From assembly GCF_947487805.1 (NCBI RefSeq), contig NZ_CANKXW010000009.1:1-64000 (forward strand): a stretch of DNA of 64,000 nt, read 5' to 3'. The notes below the pieces were generated by a model that saw only the letters and a list, made by a program, of their open reading frames with translations, searched no databases and had not been told where the DNA came from. This document shows, one piece after another, positions 43,574 to 52,863 of this stretch. This DNA is from an uncultured Tateyamaria sp. (GTDB lineage Bacteria > Pseudomonadota > Alphaproteobacteria > Rhodobacterales > Rhodobacteraceae). Made by a program: the position numbers and the translations under genes. Position 1 is the first letter of the stretch. Every line of letters begins with the position of its first letter.

Positions 43574-44851
43574 TCAGCGGACGAATTTGCGGCGCAGGCC
43601 CTTCATGGTCGTGCGGTTCAGATACCACAGGAACCAGAGGATGGCGGCGTTGCGGCCCGAACTGTCGGGGGCCAGACCGCGCGACATGCGGGTCATCTGC
43701 CAGCCGTGGTATTCCACCCGCGACACCGTGTTCACGAGGTTCACCAGCCAGTTCCTGGCGTTCACGCCAAGGCGGCCGCGGCCGATGGTCAGGCCGTCCT
43801 CTTGGATGCCGATGGGGCCGTCGTCGCCCGAAAGCAGCGCGTTGACCGCATCCGGGTGCACACAGAGCGGGCGGGCGAGGCCGATGCCGTCGATGCCGTG
43901 GTCGCGCACGGCCTCTTCCATGGCGGCGCGGGTGCGGAACCCGCCCGTGACGACCAGCGGTACGGACACGGCGGCGCGCACGGCGCGGGCGTAGTGCAGG
44001 AAATAGGCCTCGCGCTTGCGGGTGCTGTCGCGGCGGGTGTCCGCGTCGTCGCCGGTGACAAAGCTCATCTGTTCATAGCTGCCGCCCGACAGTTCGATCA
44101 GGTCGATGCCGTCGGATTCGAGCAGGCGCGCCACTGCGCAGCTTTCTTCGATGGTGAAGCCGCCCTTTTGGAAGTCGGACGAGTTGAGTTTGACCGCCAC
44201 GGGAAATTGCGGCCCGACCTCGGTGCGGATCGCCGCATAGACCGCACGCAGGAACCGTGCCCGGTTTTCGATCGATCCGCCCCAGTCATCGCTGCGGCGG
44301 TTGGTGATGGGCGACAGGAACTGGCTGATCAGATAGCCGTGGGCGGCGTGGATCTGGACCCCGTCAAAGCCTGCGGCCTGCGCTGTGCGCGCGGCGGTGG
44401 CATAGCGGCGGATGGCGTCGTCGATGTCGTCCGTGGTCATCGCCTTGGGTTTGCCAAAAAGACCGAGGATTTGCAGTTTCTCGGCGGATGGCGACAGGGG
44501 CCGCGTATTGACGACGATGGGGCACTGGCGACCGGGGTGGGAAATCTGCATCCAGATCTGCCCGCCCGCTGATTTCCCGGCAGCGGCCCAGGCGCGCAGC
44601 ATGTCCATGTCGCGGTCGTCTTCGATCACCACGTTGCCGGGCCGTTCCAGATAGCGCCGGTCGACCATCACGTTGCCGGTGATTTGCAGCCCCACGCCGC
44701 CCTGTGCCCACCGGTCATAGAGCGTGACATGGGCCGCGTTCGGCGCGTCGTCCGGGCCGGCGAAGGCCTCGGTCATCGCACTTTTGCAAAACCGGTTCTT
44801 GATCGTTGCGCCGCAGGGCAGGACGATGGGGTCGGAGAGCGGTGAGGGCAC
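43574..44851 (-). CDS. NADH:flavin oxidoreductase (old yellow enzyme family)
   Basis: 425 residues. The FMN barrel begins IVLPCGATIKNRFCKSAMTE. The substrate-binding pair is in GVQIHAAHGYLISQFLSPIT, followed by NRRSDDWGGSIENRARFLRA, and the phosphate site is VTGGFRTRAAMEEA. A C-terminal tail of about 60 residues (NTVSRVEYHGWQMTRMSRGL onward) is basic and longer than in typical OYEs. There is no 4Fe-4S Cys cluster or second flavin domain, so it is not the TMA-dehydrogenase type. It is encoded 82 bases downstream of the hydantoin-racemase-like gene. Confidence 0.82.
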   Translation of the reverse strand: MPSPLSDPIVLPCGATIKNRFCKSAMTEAFAGPDDAPNAAHVTLYDRWAQGGVGLQITGNVMVDRRYLERPGNVVIEDDRDMDMLRAWAAAGKSAGGQIWMQISHPGRQCPIVVNTRPLSPSAEKLQILGLFGKPKAMTTDDIDDAIRRYATAARTAQAAGFDGVQIHAAHGYLISQFLSPITNRRSDDWGGSIENRARFLRAVYAAIRTEVGPQFPVAVKLNSSDFQKGGFTIEESCAVARLLESDGIDLIELSGGSYEQMSFVTGDDADTRRDSTRKREAYFLHYARAVRAAVSVPLVVTGGFRTRAAMEEAVRDHGIDGIGLARPLCVHPDAVNALLSGDDGPIGIQEDGLTIGRGRLGVNARNWLVNLVNTVSRVEYHGWQMTRMSRGLAPDSSGRNAAILWFLWYLNRTTMKGLRRKFVR

Positions 44852-44933
44852 GGGGGCCTCCGGTCAGGGTGGCGGTGTCAGGCAGAGTGGAGGAGCGCGC
44901 GGGCAAAGTCCATCGGTGCCGGGACGGGCCGGA

Positions 44934-45569
44934 TCAGAACTGGCTGGCAAAGGCGGCGGCGGCACGGACGCCGTCGATGACGCGGAGGGTTTTTGGCAGG
45001 TCGGGTGCGGCGAGGATATCGACCATGCCGCCGCAGCCCAGCACCACCGTTTCCACATCATCCTCGATCGCGGCCGTGCGCAGTTCGGCCAGCACCTGGC
45101 GGGTCGCGGTGGCGCCATCCTGTTCAAGCGCCAGCACCGGCACGCCGCTGGCGCGCACGCGGGCCAGTTGCCCGGCCAGCCCGTAGGCGGTGATATTGGC
45201 GCGCAGGATCGGCACGGAGATATCCAGTGTCGTCACCACCGAAAATCGGCCCCCTGCCACGGCGGCAAGGTGGTAGGCCGCCTGACCGATGCCGATGACC
45301 GGGCAGCGCGCCACGCGGCGTGCAGCATCCAGCGCGGTGTCGTCGAAACAGCCGATGATGATCGCCGTCGCCCCCTCGTCCGAGGCCCGTTGCACCAGTC
45401 GCAGCAGGGGCACTTCGGCCAGCGCACCATCCTCGGCCCCCTGGATCGCGGGCGGGCCGTCCTGTGAGGTCCAACCGTCAAAATGTACCGTGGGCACGGT
45501 GTCGCGCGCGGTGCGCAGCATGGCATCGGTCATCGACGCGGTGCTGTTGGGGTTGATCAGGACGATCAT
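44934..45569 (-). CDS. Asp/Glu/hydantoin racemase-family protein
   Basis: 211 residues. It opens with the family hallmark MIVLINPNSTASMTDAMLR. Both expected catalytic cysteines are present, Cys74 in IIGCFDDTALDAAR and Cys179 in VVLGCGGMVDIL. It should racemise a hydantoin or a related amino acid by a two-base mechanism. The ATG at 45569 overlaps the upstream permease stop by four bases, linking it firmly to the importer operon. The imported ligand may therefore be a hydantoin- or amino-acid-like molecule. Confidence 0.8.
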   Translation of the reverse strand: MIVLINPNSTASMTDAMLRTARDTVPTVHFDGWTSQDGPPAIQGAEDGALAEVPLLRLVQRASDEGATAIIIGCFDDTALDAARRVARCPVIGIGQAAYHLAAVAGGRFSVVTTLDISVPILRANITAYGLAGQLARVRASGVPVLALEQDGATATRQVLAELRTAAIEDDVETVVLGCGGMVDILAAPDLPKTLRVIDGVRAAAAFASQF

Positions 45570-46405
45570 AGCATCCCCTTGCCCGCGTCCGATCCGGCGC
45601 GTGCCCTGCGGCGGGTGGAATAGAGCGCGAGGCACAGAAACAGGCCGATCATCAGCAGTGAGAACACGGTTGTCAGCGTACCAAGCGCATAGAGCACCGG
45701 GGTGGTCACGTTTGTCGTCATGCCGAAGATTTCGAGCGGCAGGGTGTTGTAGCTGCCTGCGGTCAGCAGGGTGCGGGCGAATTCGTCATAGCTGAGCGTG
45801 AAGCCGAAGAGCGCCACGCCGATGAGCGAGGGCCCGATGATGGGCAGTACCACGTGCCGCAGTGTTTGCCATGCGCTGGCGCCGAGGTCGCGGGCGGCCT
45901 CTTCGTAGGCTTTGTCGAAGCGGTTGAAGACGGCGAACATGATCAGGAGGCCGAAGGGGAGTGTCCATGTCAGTTGGGCGCCGAAGCCGGAGGTGGACCA
46001 GTGCACGTCGAGCCCCGATTGCGAGAAGATCAGGCCGACGCCCAGAGAGATCAGGATGGAGGGGATCACCAGCGATGTGATGATCAGGTAGAACAGGATG
46101 CCGGAGCCTTTGAACTTCTTGCGAAAGGCGAGCCCGCCCATGACCGACAGCACCACGGTGGTGACCATGACCATCAGTCCGAGCGTGACGCTGCGCCGGA
46201 AGCTGCCCCAGATGTCACCCACGGCCTGCTGTTCGAAGAGGTCGCGGAACCAGTGCAGCGAGGTGCCGCGCATCGGAAAGGTCAGCCCGCCGCCCGGCCC
46301 TTGAAACGACAGGATCGCGATGGTGATCGTGGGGCCATAGAGAAACAGCAGGAAGAGGCTGAAAAAGGTCGCGAGCACGTAGAAGGATCTGGGGCGCGGC
46401 TCCAT
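45566..46405 (-). CDS. ABC transporter permease, PotC type
   Basis: 279 residues with six helices. The EAA loop reads KAYEEAARDLGASAWQTLRH near residue 175. The start SFYVLATFFSLFLLFLYGPT is typical of spermidine/putrescine-like PotC permeases. It follows the PotB-type gene with no gap. Confidence 0.87.
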   Translation of the reverse strand: MEPRPRSFYVLATFFSLFLLFLYGPTITIAILSFQGPGGGLTFPMRGTSLHWFRDLFEQQAVGDIWGSFRRSVTLGLMVMVTTVVLSVMGGLAFRKKFKGSGILFYLIITSLVIPSILISLGVGLIFSQSGLDVHWSTSGFGAQLTWTLPFGLLIMFAVFNRFDKAYEEAARDLGASAWQTLRHVVLPIIGPSLIGVALFGFTLSYDEFARTLLTAGSYNTLPLEIFGMTTNVTTPVLYALGTLTTVFSLLMIGLFLCLALYSTRRRARAGSDAGKGML

Positions 46406-47260
46406 CTAGAGTTCCTTTCGGATGTCGACAAAGCGCAGCAGGATGCCGATCACGATCAGCACGGTCAGCAGCAGCACCACCGCGGTGGCGGAGGCCGAGG
46501 GGTAGGCCAGCAGCGCGATGTCGTTGGAGATGAGCCGGCCCACATTGGCCGATTGCGAGCCGCTCATGAAGCGGACGGTGATGAAGTCGCCCATCACCAG
46601 CGTGACCACAAAGATGGTGCCGATCATGATGCCCGGTTTGGTCAGCGGGATGATCACGTTCCAGAGGATCTGTGCGCCGGATGCGCCTGCGTCGCGGGCG
46701 GCCTCGATCAGGCTTTTGTCGATGCGCATCATGGTGTTGAAGATCGGGACCACCATGAACAGCGTATAGAGGTGCACGAAGGCGAGGATCACGGCAAAGT
46801 CGCTGAAGAGCAGCCAGTCGAGCGGTTCATCGATCACCCCCCAGGAGATCAGCGTGGAATTGGCGATGCCGTTACGGCCCAGAAAGGGGATCCACGAAAT
46901 CATGCGGATGATGTTGGAGGTCCAGAACGGGATGGTGCAGAGCAGAAAGAGCACGATCTGCCATGTCAGTGTCCGCACGTGGAAGGCGAGGAAATAGGCC
47001 ACGGTGAACCCGATGGTGAGGGTGAAGGCCCATGTGATGGCCGCGTATTTGAACGTGTTGAAGAACACCCGGTAGGTGACGTTCGACCCGAAGAGGAATT
47101 CGTAATTCTCCCAGACAAAGGCCGGGATGATCGAAAACTCGGTCGCGCGCCAAAAGCTGACGACGACGATCATCACGATCGGCAGCACCAGGAAAAACAG
47201 CAGCACGGCCATGATGGGCCCGGCCATCAGCCATCCGACAAGGGTGTTGTTCTTGAGCAC
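46406..47260 (-). CDS. ABC transporter permease, PotB type
   Basis: 284 residues, six helices. The EAA loop reads SLIEAARDAGASGAQILWNV, and PotB-like features include FWRATEFSIIPAFVWENYEF. It is the second channel subunit with the PotC-type protein. A perfect hairpin lies between it and the upstream binding-protein gene. Confidence 0.87.
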   Translation of the reverse strand: MLKNNTLVGWLMAGPIMAVLLFFLVLPIVMIVVVSFWRATEFSIIPAFVWENYEFLFGSNVTYRVFFNTFKYAAITWAFTLTIGFTVAYFLAFHVRTLTWQIVLFLLCTIPFWTSNIIRMISWIPFLGRNGIANSTLISWGVIDEPLDWLLFSDFAVILAFVHLYTLFMVVPIFNTMMRIDKSLIEAARDAGASGAQILWNVIIPLTKPGIMIGTIFVVTLVMGDFITVRFMSGSQSANVGRLISNDIALLAYPSASATAVVLLLTVLIVIGILLRFVDIRKEL

Positions 47261-47282
47261 GTCAGGGCCCTCTAAGGGAGGG

Positions 47283-47304
47283 GATGGGCGCCGGAGCGCC
47301 CATC
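47283..47304 (-). terminator. Hairpin between binding-protein and permease genes
   Basis: GATGGGCGC, CGGA loop, GCGCCCATC. A perfect 9-base-pair stem lies 14 bases after the binding-protein stop. It likely tunes the ratio of binding protein to permease transcripts. No clear T-run. Confidence 0.65.
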
Positions 47305-47317
47305 CGTAGGGTCGGTC

Positions 47318-48577
47318 TCAGGCCGCGATGAATTCGTTCCACTTGCGGACCATGTACTGGTTTTCGTCCATGACGGCGTTCCAGCAGGCAACGGCGCCCA
47401 TCCGGTCTTCGAAGGATCCGCCGTCGCGGACCTCGCCCGCCTGGGCCAGCGCGTCGCCGGTGGGCGAGGTGATGACGTCCGTGGCTTCCTTGCCTTCGAA
47501 CCAATAGCCCCACTCGTTTTCGGACATGTAGTTCTTGGACGTCTCGGGCACGGCGGAGTAGTAGCCCTGCCGCATGAGATACCCGCCGACCCAGCCGTCG
47601 AGATACCAGTTGATGTATTCATAGGCCGCATCGCGTTCGAGGCCGGTGAGCGCCGCCGACAGGCCGATGCCGCCACCCCAGGAGCGGTAGCCTTCTTCCA
47701 GCGGCTGGTAGACGCAAGGCACGCCCTTGGATTTGACCGCGGTGATGGCGGGCGACCACATGGACTGGATCACCACCTCGCCGGACGCCATCAGGTTGAC
47801 GCTTTCGTCAAAGGACTTCCAGAAGGCGCGGAACTGGCCGTTTTTCTTGGCCTCGGTAAAGATCGCCATGGTCAGGTCGATTTCTTCGCGGGTCATGTTG
47901 CCCTTGTCAGGGTATTTGTATTCGCCCATCGACTCGACCACCATCGCCATGTCCATGATGCCGATCGAAGAGATGTCGAGGATCGATGCCTTGCCCTTGA
48001 ATTCGGGGTTCAGCAGTTCGGACCAGTTGGAGATGGGCCGCCCGATCAGGTCGGGGCGGATGCCCAGCGTGTCGGCGTTGTAGATGGTGGGGATCAGGGT
48101 CATCCAACCGGATTCGTTGTCGACAAACCCCTTGCCATCGGGCCCTTCGACAAAGCCCACGGTGTGCGGCGCGGTGCCTTGGGCAATCGTGCTGTCCGGG
48201 GTCAGTTTGCCGTTGCGGAAGATGCCGACGATCTTGTCGTAATTCTTGATCTTGGACGTGTCCATCGCCTGGAGGTTGCCCGTGGGCCAGACCTTTTTGC
48301 AGATCCAGTATTCGATGTCTGCGATGTCAAAGCTGCCCGGTTGGGTGGCCGCGCGCTGCGTGACGCTGTCACTGTCGAGGGCGGTCATCTCGAGGGTAAA
48401 GCCGAGGTCCTCCTTGACCTTGTTGGCCACGTCGTTGAGGTTCGACACCCCGGTGCCGAACTGGCGCAGGGTCACGTCCTTGATGTTCTGGGCCCAGATC
48501 ATGGGCGCGCCCAGTGTCGTCCCGGCGGCAAAGGCCGCGCCGCCCTTGAGCACGTTGCGTCGTGAAATCTTGGTCAT
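47318..48577 (-). CDS. ABC importer substrate-binding protein, PotD-like
   Basis: 419 residues with a twin-arginine signal (KISRRNVLKGGAAFAAG, cleavage near MIWAQN). The mature fold is that of family 1/PotD binding proteins (TLRQFGTGVSNLNDVANKVK; ADTLGIRPDLIGRPISNWSE; WWYL-like end replaced by YEYINWYLDGWVGGYLM). It collects a small, perhaps amine-containing ligand in the periplasm. It lies 24 bases downstream of the ATPase gene. Confidence 0.85.
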   Translation of the reverse strand: MTKISRRNVLKGGAAFAAGTTLGAPMIWAQNIKDVTLRQFGTGVSNLNDVANKVKEDLGFTLEMTALDSDSVTQRAATQPGSFDIADIEYWICKKVWPTGNLQAMDTSKIKNYDKIVGIFRNGKLTPDSTIAQGTAPHTVGFVEGPDGKGFVDNESGWMTLIPTIYNADTLGIRPDLIGRPISNWSELLNPEFKGKASILDISSIGIMDMAMVVESMGEYKYPDKGNMTREEIDLTMAIFTEAKKNGQFRAFWKSFDESVNLMASGEVVIQSMWSPAITAVKSKGVPCVYQPLEEGYRSWGGGIGLSAALTGLERDAAYEYINWYLDGWVGGYLMRQGYYSAVPETSKNYMSENEWGYWFEGKEATDVITSPTGDALAQAGEVRDGGSFEDRMGAVACWNAVMDENQYMVRKWNEFIAA

Positions 48578-48601
48578 TTTCTTTCTCTCCTTGTCAGGTG
48601 T

Positions 48602-49588
48602 TTAGGCCGTGAGTTTGTGCAGGTTCGTGTCCTCCCAGATCAGACCGACCTGATCGCCTGGGTTCATCGGGTGGCTGAAAAAGACGTCTTCGGGCACCAG
48701 CGCGCTGATGTCCTGATCGCCGGCGATGCGGGTCAGGACGGCGACGTGCGCGCCCTGGTATTCGACAGACGTCACATTGCCCTGCATCTGGCCCGGTTCG
48801 GAGCGCGTGAGACCGACCGCATCCGTGCGGATCGCGAAATGGCCCTGCGGCAGGGCGATCACGTTGTGACCCCCGATGAACCGGGCAACAAAGGCAGTGG
48901 TGGGGGCGTTGAAGACCTCGCGCGCGGGGCCTGCCTGTTCGATGACGGCGTTGTTCATCACCACGATTTCGTCGGCCAGCGCCAGTGCTTCGTCCTGTCC
49001 GTGGGTGACGTGCACAAAGCTGATGCCCAGTTCGCGTTGCAGGCGGCGCAACTCGCCCCGCATCCGGATGCGCAGGAACGGATCGAGCGCGGAGAGCGGT
49101 TCATCGAGCAGCAGCACCTGCGGGCGGGTGATCAGCGCGCGGGCCAGCGCCACGCGCTGTTGCTGGCCACCTGACAGCTGGTCGGGCAGGCGGTCGGTGT
49201 GCGTGCCAAGGTCCACGAGGTCCAGCATTTCGCCTGCTTTTTTCAGGCGGGATGCCTTGTCCTCGCCGCGCATCTTGAGGCTGAAGGCCACGTTGTCGAT
49301 CACGGTAAGGTGCGGAAACAGCGCGTAATTCTGGAACATCATGGCTGTACCGCGCCTGGCCGGGGGCAGGGTGGAGATGTCCGACCCACCCAGCAGGATT
49401 GCCCCGTCCGACACCGCCTCGTGGCCCGCGATCATCCGCAGGGTCGAGGATTTGCCACAGCCCGAGGGCCCGAGCAGGCAGGCATAGCCGCCCGGTCGGA
49501 ACGTGTGGTTGATGGCGTCGACCGCGACGGTCGCGCCGTAGCGTTTGGTCACGGATACCAGTTCCAGGTCTGTGGTTGGCGTGGTCAT
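48602..49588 (-). CDS. ABC transporter ATPase, PotA-like
   Basis: 328 residues. Walker A is GPSGCGKS at 40-47, signature [15 protein letters not shown], Walker [13 protein letters not shown] and H-loop [11 protein letters not shown]-terminal TOBE domain follows ([23 protein letters not shown]). The ATG at 49588 is used; codons upstream are unlike the family. First gene of the minus-strand importer operon, divergent from a GntR gene. Confidence 0.88.
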   Translation of the reverse strand: MTTPTTDLELVSVTKRYGATVAVDAINHTFRPGGYACLLGPSGCGKSSTLRMIAGHEAVSDGAILLGGSDISTLPPARRGTAMMFQNYALFPHLTVIDNVAFSLKMRGEDKASRLKKAGEMLDLVDLGTHTDRLPDQLSGGQQQRVALARALITRPQVLLLDEPLSALDPFLRIRMRGELRRLQRELGISFVHVTHGQDEALALADEIVVMNNAVIEQAGPAREVFNAPTTAFVARFIGGHNVIALPQGHFAIRTDAVGLTRSEPGQMQGNVTSVEYQGAHVAVLTRIAGDQDISALVPEDVFFSHPMNPGDQVGLIWEDTNLHKLTA

Positions 49589-49730
49589 GCGGCCCTCTTG
49601 CGTTGGGGCCAGCAAAGGCGCGGGGCCGTGTCGCGGGCAATTCAAGACGCGCGTTTTGCCGTTCCCGTTGCGGGGTCTGCCCAATATTCAGCCTCTTTCG
49701 GCGAGGCGTGTTCAAAAATTGGACGCAAAA

Positions 49731-49740
49731 ATGTATACAA
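49731..49740. promoter_or_regulatory. GntR-type palindrome
   Basis: ATGTATACAA contains the perfect dyad TGTATACA and resembles the ATTGTATACAAT site of FCD-type GntR proteins (MdcY). It lies in the 233-base gap between the ATPase gene and the GntR gene, 82 bases before the GntR start. A second AT-rich stretch (TTCAAAAATTGGACG, 49711-49725) could be a promoter element. Confidence 0.5.
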
Positions 49741-49821
49741 TCCTGAATTCGTCTGCACACAGATCTTGGGGTTGAGGCATACCATCGGCTCTGGCATGTG
49801 GGATCTGTAAGGATAGGCCCC

Positions 49822-50520
49822 ATGTCGCACAGTACCGTTTCCACCTCTTCCCCGCCCGCCACGAGCGACACGATCGCCCATGCGCTGTCACTGGCCATTC
49901 ACGAGCACAAGATCGCGCCGGGGACCAAGCTGGGTGAAGACGAGCTGGCCGAGATCTATGGCGTGTCGCGCACGGTGGTGCGGGCGGCCCTTCAGACCTT
50001 GTCGCATATCAAGCTGGTGGACATTCGCCGCAACCGGGGTGCATCGGTGGCCTCGCCCACCATCACCGAGGCGCATGAGGTGTTCGAGGCGCGCGAATTG
50101 CTGGAGCCGCGCACGGCGCGCAGTGCGGCGCTGCATGCGACGGCGGCGGATATTGCGCTGCTGGAGCGTCATATCAGCGACGAGCATCAGGCGCTGGCGG
50201 ATGCGGATCCGGGCCGGGCGCTGTATCTGTCGGGCCTGTTTCACACCGAGATCGCGCGCATTGCCCAACAGGCGACCATCGCGGGGTTCATCGAGACGCT
50301 GATCGCGCGGTCGTCGCTGATCATTGCGCTGTATTGGCGGCGCGAATCCGCACTGTGCGAAAAGCACGCCCATCATGAGCTGGTGCACGCGCTGGCCGCG
50401 GGGCAGGCGCAGCAGGCCGAAGAGTTGATGCGCAGCCATCTGGTCGATCTGCACTCGGCGCTGGATCTGCGTGAGCGCAACAGTCGGACACTGTCGCTGC
50501 GGGATGCGTTGGCGCGATGA
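49822..50520 (+). CDS. GntR-family regulator, FCD subfamily
   Basis: 232 residues. The winged HTH is at 15-75 (GTKLGEDELAEIYGVSRTVV), followed by an all-helical FCD domain (EAHEVFEARELLEPRTARSA; Asp/His ligands in LSGLFHTEIARIAQQ and HHELVHALAAG). FCD domains often bind a metal and an organic acid. The ATG at 49822 is preferred. It is divergent from the PotABCD-type operon, its likely target. Its stop overlaps the GNAT gene start (ATGA). Confidence 0.85.
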   Translation: MSHSTVSTSSPPATSDTIAHALSLAIHEHKIAPGTKLGEDELAEIYGVSRTVVRAALQTLSHIKLVDIRRNRGASVASPTITEAHEVFEARELLEPRTARSAALHATAADIALLERHISDEHQALADADPGRALYLSGLFHTEIARIAQQATIAGFIETLIARSSLIIALYWRRESALCEKHAHHELVHALAAGQAQQAEELMRSHLVDLHSALDLRERNSRTLSLRDALAR

Positions 50521-51347
50521 CGGTGCGACCGATCACCTGTGCCGATCTGGACACCGTTCTGGGCTGGGTCCGCGCCGAGGGGTGGAACCCCGGTCTGGAG
50601 GATGCGCCGGCGTTTCATGCCGCCGATCCCGGCGGGTTCTTTGTCAAACGGGTGGACGGGGCGCCGGTGGCGGCGGTGTCGGTGGTGAACCACGATGACG
50701 ATTTTGCCTTTCTCGGCCTGTACCTGTGCCTGCCTGCGTTTCGGGGGCAGGGGCATGGGATGGAGGTCTGGACGGCGGCGATGGCCCATGCGGGCGCGCG
50801 CCGGATCGGGCTGGATGGCGTGCCGGACCAGCAGGCGAACTATGCCCGGTCCGGGTTTGACAAACACGGGCGCACCATACGCTATGCAGGCCGGTTCGAG
50901 GCGGTGGCCGATGCGCGTGTGCGCGTCGCGGGGCCATCCGACCTGTCCGCCCTGTGCGCGCGCGACCGGGCACAGACCGGGATGGCGCGGACGCGGTTTG
51001 CCCGTGCGTGGTTCGCGCCGGCAGAGACGCGGCAGACGGTTGTGCTGGATGACGCGGGCCAGATCACCGGCAGTGCCACATTCCGGCGCTGTGCCGAGGG
51101 GGTCAAGATCGGCCCACTGTCGGCCCGCACGCCCGAGGATGCGTGTGCGCTGCTGGGGGCGTGCCCGTGGGGCGCGCAGACGCCGCCGTATTTCATTGAC
51201 GTGGCGGATACGAATGCCGGGCTGACCGGGTTGCTGGGCGATATGGGCTGCGCGCCTGTGTTCGAGACCGCGCGCATGTTTCGCGGCGCGCCGCCCGACG
51301 CGGCCCCGGCGCCGTTCCAGGCGATTGCGACGATGGAGCTTGGCTAG
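50517..51347 (+). CDS. GNAT-family N-acetyltransferase
   Basis: 276 residues. The N-terminal GNAT domain (about 1-130) has the acetyl-CoA loop LPAFRGQGHGMEVWTAAMAH and GLDGVPDQQANYARSGF. A C-terminal domain (about 140-276) resembles the second half of the YitI/AtHLS-like double GNAT proteins (KIGPLSARTPEDACALLGAC). The acceptor is unknown. It is translationally coupled to the GntR gene. Confidence 0.8.
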   Translation: MTVRPITCADLDTVLGWVRAEGWNPGLEDAPAFHAADPGGFFVKRVDGAPVAAVSVVNHDDDFAFLGLYLCLPAFRGQGHGMEVWTAAMAHAGARRIGLDGVPDQQANYARSGFDKHGRTIRYAGRFEAVADARVRVAGPSDLSALCARDRAQTGMARTRFARAWFAPAETRQTVVLDDAGQITGSATFRRCAEGVKIGPLSARTPEDACALLGACPWGAQTPPYFIDVADTNAGLTGLLGDMGCAPVFETARMFRGAPPDAAPAPFQAIATMELG

Positions 51348-51367
51348 GTCCGCGGGGTGGCCTGACA

Positions 51368-52201
51368 ATGCAAGGCGGGGCGGGTAGAACGGCACCATTC
51401 CGGCCCGAGGACGTGCACGTGGACAGCAAGGTTTCGATCTATCCGATTTCGCAGGCGACCACGGCGACCTTTGCCGATCTCTATTTCCGCCTGACGTTCC
51501 TGTTTTTCATCCAGCGCGGCAGCAAGCAGGTCGACACGCCCGATCAGGGGCGGATGGTGGGCGAGACGGGTGATCTGATGATCTTTCCGCCGGGTCTGAT
51601 GGTGACGATGGTGAACCGGCCGGTGCTGGGGCAGGATTACCGCGCGTTGGGCGTGAGCTTTCCTCATGACCTGATCGATGCGGTCTTTGGCGACCTGCCG
51701 ACCCCGGCGGCGGCGCGCGGCATCCAGATCCTGCGTGCGCAGGCCCACCGGCCCGCCGATATCCTTGGGCTGATCCAGGACACGCTGGACGACACGCACC
51801 TGCCCGATGCGATCCGGCAGCACCGGTTGCTGGAGCCGCTGATCTGGTTGCGCGCGCAGGGCATCCACCTGCCCACGCGGGTCGAGGAGCAGCCGATCAG
51901 CCGGGTGCGCAGCCTGATCGAGACCGATCTGAGCCACCCGTGGATGGCGCAGGAGGTTGCGGCCCATTTCGCCATGTCAGAGGCGACCCTGCGGCGCTGG
52001 CTGTCGAAAACGGGGCAGGGATTTGCCAAGATCCTGCTGCACACAAGGCTGGAACACGGGCTGGCGCAATTGCAGACGACCGACGCGCAAGTGTCGCAGA
52101 TCGCACTGGATTGCGGGTTCAAGACACCGTCGCATTTTTCGGACGCGTTCCGCAAAAGGTTCGGGATCAAGCCAAAAGACATCCGATCAGCGGCAGATTG
52201 A
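51368..52201 (+). CDS. AraC-family regulator
   Basis: 277 residues. The N-terminal cupin-like sensor region (about 20-150) contains GETGDLMIFPPGLMVTMVNR. The C-terminal double HTH at about 178-275 reads MAQEVAAHFAMSEATLRRWL and VSQIALDCGFKTPSHFSDAF, ending with RKRFGIKPKDIR. It follows the GNAT gene by 20 bases. A later GTG at residue 17 is a possible start. The target is probably the YbhB-like gene downstream or itself. Confidence 0.82.
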   Translation: MQGGAGRTAPFRPEDVHVDSKVSIYPISQATTATFADLYFRLTFLFFIQRGSKQVDTPDQGRMVGETGDLMIFPPGLMVTMVNRPVLGQDYRALGVSFPHDLIDAVFGDLPTPAAARGIQILRAQAHRPADILGLIQDTLDDTHLPDAIRQHRLLEPLIWLRAQGIHLPTRVEEQPISRVRSLIETDLSHPWMAQEVAAHFAMSEATLRRWLSKTGQGFAKILLHTRLEHGLAQLQTTDAQVSQIALDCGFKTPSHFSDAFRKRFGIKPKDIRSAAD

Positions 52202-52304
52202 TCGAAATCCGATAGTTCTTGCGTGGCAGCCGGAAGCGGGTCGGGACCGGGCCCGCCATATTGGTGGCATCGGGAAACGCAGATCCACAACAAAGGACTT
52301 TACC

Positions 52305-52829
52305 ATGATCCGCAAAACGAGCCTTGCCACCCTGACCGCCCTGCTGCTTGCAGCCCCCGCCTGGGCCGATGGGTTCACCCTGACCAGCCCCGACATTGCT
52401 GAAGGCCAACAGCTGGCCGATGCGCAAGTCTTTGCCGGCTTTGGCTGCGAAGGGGGAAACGTTGCGCCGTCGCTGGAATGGTCCGGCGCGCCTGAAGGCA
52501 CACAAAGCTATGCCGTGACCGTCTATGACCCGGATGCGCCGACCGGGTCGGGGTGGTGGCACTGGTTCGCGTTCAACATTCCGGGTGATGTCACATCGCT
52601 GCCGGGTGGCGGCGCGGTCGGCGGGGTCGAATTGGCCAACGACTATGGCGTGCGCGGGTTCGGCGGGGCCTGCCCGCCCCCCGGCGAAGTGCACCGCTAT
52701 CAGTTCACCGTCCATGCGCTGGGCACGGTGCTGGAGATCGACGGATCGGTCAGCAATGCGCTGGCCGGGTTCATGGTCAACGCCAACAGCCTCGCGTCGT
52801 CGACCATCACGGCCGTCTACACCCGCTGA
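52305..52829 (+). CDS. YbhB/YbcL family (PEBP-like) secreted protein
   Basis: 174 residues with a signal peptide (MIRKTSLATLTALLLAAPAW, cleaved near AWA-DG). The phosphatidylethanolamine-binding/RKIP fold shows VYDPDAPTGSGWWHWFAFNI and GGACPPPGEVHRYQFTVHAL. It is periplasmic; the biological role of bacterial members is unclear. The ATG at 52305 has an AAAGGA RBS. It follows the AraC gene by 103 bases, a gap with no clear element. Confidence 0.82.
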   Translation: MIRKTSLATLTALLLAAPAWADGFTLTSPDIAEGQQLADAQVFAGFGCEGGNVAPSLEWSGAPEGTQSYAVTVYDPDAPTGSGWWHWFAFNIPGDVTSLPGGGAVGGVELANDYGVRGFGGACPPPGEVHRYQFTVHALGTVLEIDGSVSNALAGFMVNANSLASSTITAVYTR

Positions 52830-52836
52830 GGCACGC

Positions 52837-52863
52837 GTCGGGGCGTATTATCCGCGCCCCGAC
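52837..52863. terminator. Hairpin at convergent YbhB/rhaA ends
   Basis: GTCGGGGCG, a nine-base loop, then CGCCCCGAC. It is a perfect 9-base-pair stem. The loop contains the rhaA stop codon and the right arm its last codons. It probably serves as a bidirectional terminator; no T-run. Confidence 0.5.

Noticed and set aside
45854-47275. 473-codon plus-strand frame rich in Asp, His, Gln and Glu
   Set aside because: Mirror of two permease genes; hydrophobic helices read backwards give this polar composition.
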